Source: a bacterium
GTDB lineage: Bacteria; BMS3Abin14
DNA: 13,914 bases
NCBI GenBank assembly: GCA_029210545.1
Contig: JARGFV010000068.1
Span: 1 to 13,914, forward strand
Direction of reading: 5' to 3'
In this document: in pieces, positions 12,683-13,914 of the stretch
Position numbering within the stretch: position 1 is the first letter of the stretch
Layout of the letters: every line of letters starts with the position of its first letter
Program-made: the position numbers and the translations under genes
The notes under the pieces: model-generated
Told to the model about the DNA's origin: nothing
What the model saw: the letters and a program-made list of their open reading frames with translations, nothing else
Database searches by the model: none

Positions 12683-12765
12683 CAGTTTTCAGTTCACGGT
12701 ATACGGCTATCAGTTCCCTTTTCTTCACAGTAAACAGTAAACTGTATACTGTAAACTGGCTACTG
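12682..12765. repeat. Degenerate heptanucleotide tract (12 units)
   Basis: Twelve back-to-back 7-mers can be read without a gap from 12682 to 12765. Examples are TCAGTTT and TCAGTTC at the left, and TAAACAG, TAAACTG, TATACTG, TAAACTG at the right. The left edge touches the thioesterase ATG and the right edge contains the cupin stop codon (12760-12762), so the tract fills the whole space between the two genes. Confidence 0.75.
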
Positions 12766-13107
12766 TTTCTTCTCCCTTATCATGGTCAGCAGCATCTTGT
12801 AGCGCTCGGGGGCGTCCAGGGCGTGGGGGATGTCGGCCGGCATGAGCAGCGATTCGCCCGCCGAGACCTCGACAGGTTTCCCGCCGATGGTGATGACAGC
12901 CTTCCCCGCCAGGACCTGTACCAGGGCATCGAAGGGGGCGGAGTGTTCACTCAGTCCCTGTCCCTGGTCGAAAGCGAAAACGGTAACCGTACCTACGCCC
13001 GTCTGCACCAGGGTCCTGCTGACCACCGCCCCGTCGCCGTATTGGACAAGCTCGTCCAGCCGCAGCGCTTCACTTACCGGCATTGAACCTTCCTTTTTCA
13101 CTACCAT
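12760..13107 (-). CDS. Small cupin-domain protein
   Basis: A 115-residue single-domain cupin. Motif 1 is seen as GLSEHSAPFDALVQVLAG, in which only one His of the usual HxH is present (EHSA). Motif 2 is seen as GESLLMPADIPHAL with its conserved His. Between them VITIGGKPVEV forms the typical beta-turn. The reduced ligand set is common in a subgroup of small anaerobe cupins whose function is unassigned, so metal binding and catalysis are uncertain. The start at 13107 has GGGAGG 5 nt upstream; the ATG at 13083 (GGAAGG upstream) is a weaker alternative. It precedes the thioesterase on the same strand, 77 nt away, and is divergent from ald. The last codons lie in the heptamer tract, so the natural C-terminus may be slightly shorter. 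Confidence 0.88.
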   Translation of the reverse strand: MVVKKEGSMPVSEALRLDELVQYGDGAVVSRTLVQTGVGTVTVFAFDQGQGLSEHSAPFDALVQVLAGKAVITIGGKPVEVSAGESLLMPADIPHALDAPERYKMLLTMIREKKQ

Positions 13108-13172
13108 TTCAACCTCCCGTGAAAATTCCAGTTATCGCTGGCAACAGCCGAAGCGGACTGGATATAATGGTC

Positions 13173-13201
13173 AGTATAGCCCGTCCACCGGGGGATATCA
13201 T
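13173..13201 (-). promoter_or_regulatory. Putative promoter for the cupin gene
   Basis: On the minus strand ATGATA (13201-13196) and TATACT (13178-13173) are separated by 17 nt, a 4/6 and 5/6 match to sigma70 hexamers. The leader to the cupin start would be about 60 nt. On the opposite strand a perfect TATAAT (13163-13168) lies next to it and could serve ald, but it lacks a recognisable -35. Confidence 0.3.
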
Positions 13202-13288
13202 TGACCAGGGTCAAGGAGCAGACACGGAGACACAGAGATTATTCCATATCCGGGGCTTGCCAAACTTGATGAATGTGAGGTTGCTGCC

Positions 13289-13914
13289 ATGAAGATCGGT
13301 GTTCCGAAAGAGATCAAGGACAACGAGTACCGTGTCGGGATCGTTCCCGCCGGGGTCGAGGAACTGGTCAGTCTTGGTCACGAAGTGATCATCCAGGCGG
13401 GTGCGGGAGAGGGAAGCGCCATCCCGGACGAACAGTTCGCCTCGGCAGGAGCGGTCATCGTACCCGACGACGCCTCGGTCTGGGGCAGGGCCGGCATGAT
13501 CATGAAGGTGAAAGAGCCCCTGCCCTCCGAATACGACTTCATGACGGACGGCCAGCTCCTGTTTACCTTCCTTCATCTGGCACCCCTTCCCGGTCTGGTG
13601 GAAACCCTGCTGAATAAAAAGGTCCGTGCCGTCGCCTACGAGACGATACAGGACGCCGACGGGTCCCTCCCCCTCCTGGCCCCCATGAGCCAGGTGGCGG
13701 GGAAGATGGCCGTTCAGGTAGGGGCAACCTTCCTGCAGAAGGAAAAGGGAGGGATCGGCCGCCTCCTCGGGGGTGTTCCGGGGACCAGACACGGGCGTAT
13801 CGTCATCCTAGGAGCCTGTCGGAGAACCCCATGCAGGCTCCTAGCCCGGACTATTCACGAGGTTCTTTTCCGTTCCGGCGGCGTTGCTGAGTCGTTCGCT
13901 TGTGCGGAATACTA
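13289..13914 (+). pseudogene. ald: Alanine dehydrogenase, N-terminal half only, interrupted at a hairpin
   Basis: The frame starts MKIGVPKEIKDNEYRVGI, the classic start of alanine dehydrogenase, which interconverts L-alanine and pyruvate plus ammonia with NAD. Substrate-site residues expected in the family are in place: R15, K75 and H96 (in FTFLHLAP). It continues normally through YETIQDADGSLPLLAPMSQV and GGVPG to GRIVILGA (residue 176, base 13816). There the family continues with the GxGxxG nucleotide-binding loop, but this sequence reads CRRTPCRLLARTIHEV. That marks a break: the second half (about 195 residues) is absent, and the frame only stays open by chance to the window end. The break coincides with the hairpin at 13808-13844, so an inserted element or an assembly join in a repeat is likely. 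GAGG lies 8 nt before the ATG. Confidence 0.85.
13808..13844. repeat. Hairpin at the point where ald is interrupted
   Basis: CTAGGAGCCTG (13808-13818) pairs perfectly with CAGGCTCCTAG (13834-13844) around a 15-nt loop. Its first 22 nt match the minus-strand sequence at 162-141 at 18 positions. DNA beyond it to 13914 encodes nothing I recognise and may be the start of an insertion element or dispersed repeat that runs past the window. Confidence 0.75.

Noticed and set aside
13201-13214. TTGACC-AG-GGTCAA palindrome as an operator or -35 box for ald
   Set aside because: Six-base arms are expected by chance several times in 14 kb, and no -10 box lies at the right distance downstream.
1-13914. 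tRNA or rRNA genes
   Set aside because: No cloverleaf with a T-loop GTTCRA pattern and no rRNA-like sequence was recognised on either strand.

Overview
The window reads as a high-GC chromosomal stretch from a Gram-negative anaerobe or microaerophile that respires with many c-type haems, most like the Desulfuromonadota/Desulfobacterota (Geobacter-like) world. The evidence is the set of families present: rubredoxin plus flavodiiron protein, a DmsE/MtrA-type decaheme cytochrome, an outer-membrane beta-barrel, a surface-type multiheme lipoprotein, a 'NAAIISAQAGEEGKSFAV'-type chemoreceptor and alanine dehydrogenase. I cannot name a species. Nearly every gene is on the minus strand; only the partial ald at the right end is on the plus strand.

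Layout, left to right. (1) 1-236: a 77-bp triple-hairpin repeat, then a short remnant that looks like the first ~20 codons of a type 1 glutamine amidotransferase, cut by a hairpin. (2) 237-1590: rubredoxin and flavodiiron protein FprA, an O2/NO-scavenging pair read from a probable sigma70-like promoter. (3) 1725-2642: a Gate/nucleoside-recognition membrane protein. (4) 2643-3180: no gene; a 305-bp unit bounded by perfect 33-bp inverted repeats, a strong hairpin, and a rho-independent terminator for the operon to its right. (5) 3181-11906: the centrepiece. In transcription order it encodes a decaheme periplasmic cytochrome of the DmsE/MtrA family, a beta-barrel outer-membrane protein, an orphan ABC-type substrate-binding protein, a methyl-accepting chemotaxis protein, a large ten-motif cytochrome lipoprotein and an 81-residue membrane/coiled-coil protein. 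(6) 12065-13107: a hotdog (PaaI-type) thioesterase and a small cupin, separated and flanked by 7-nt-periodic tandem repeats. (7) 13289-13914: alanine dehydrogenase, open to the window end but losing homology exactly before its NAD-binding glycine motif, at another hairpin.

How it may work together: the decaheme, barrel and surface cytochrome form the three-part plan of a porin-cytochrome conduit that moves electrons across the outer membrane. The unusual part is that a binding protein without transporter subunits and a chemoreceptor sit in the middle of the same tight gene run, which suggests a sensing/taxis function co-expressed with the conduit. All three envelope electron-transfer proteins, including the barrel, carry exactly one CX3CH motif, a variant haem-attachment signature. 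Both window ends show a coding sequence cut at related hairpins whose arms differ by compensating changes, so the window may be a contig bounded by a dispersed repeat or insertion element.
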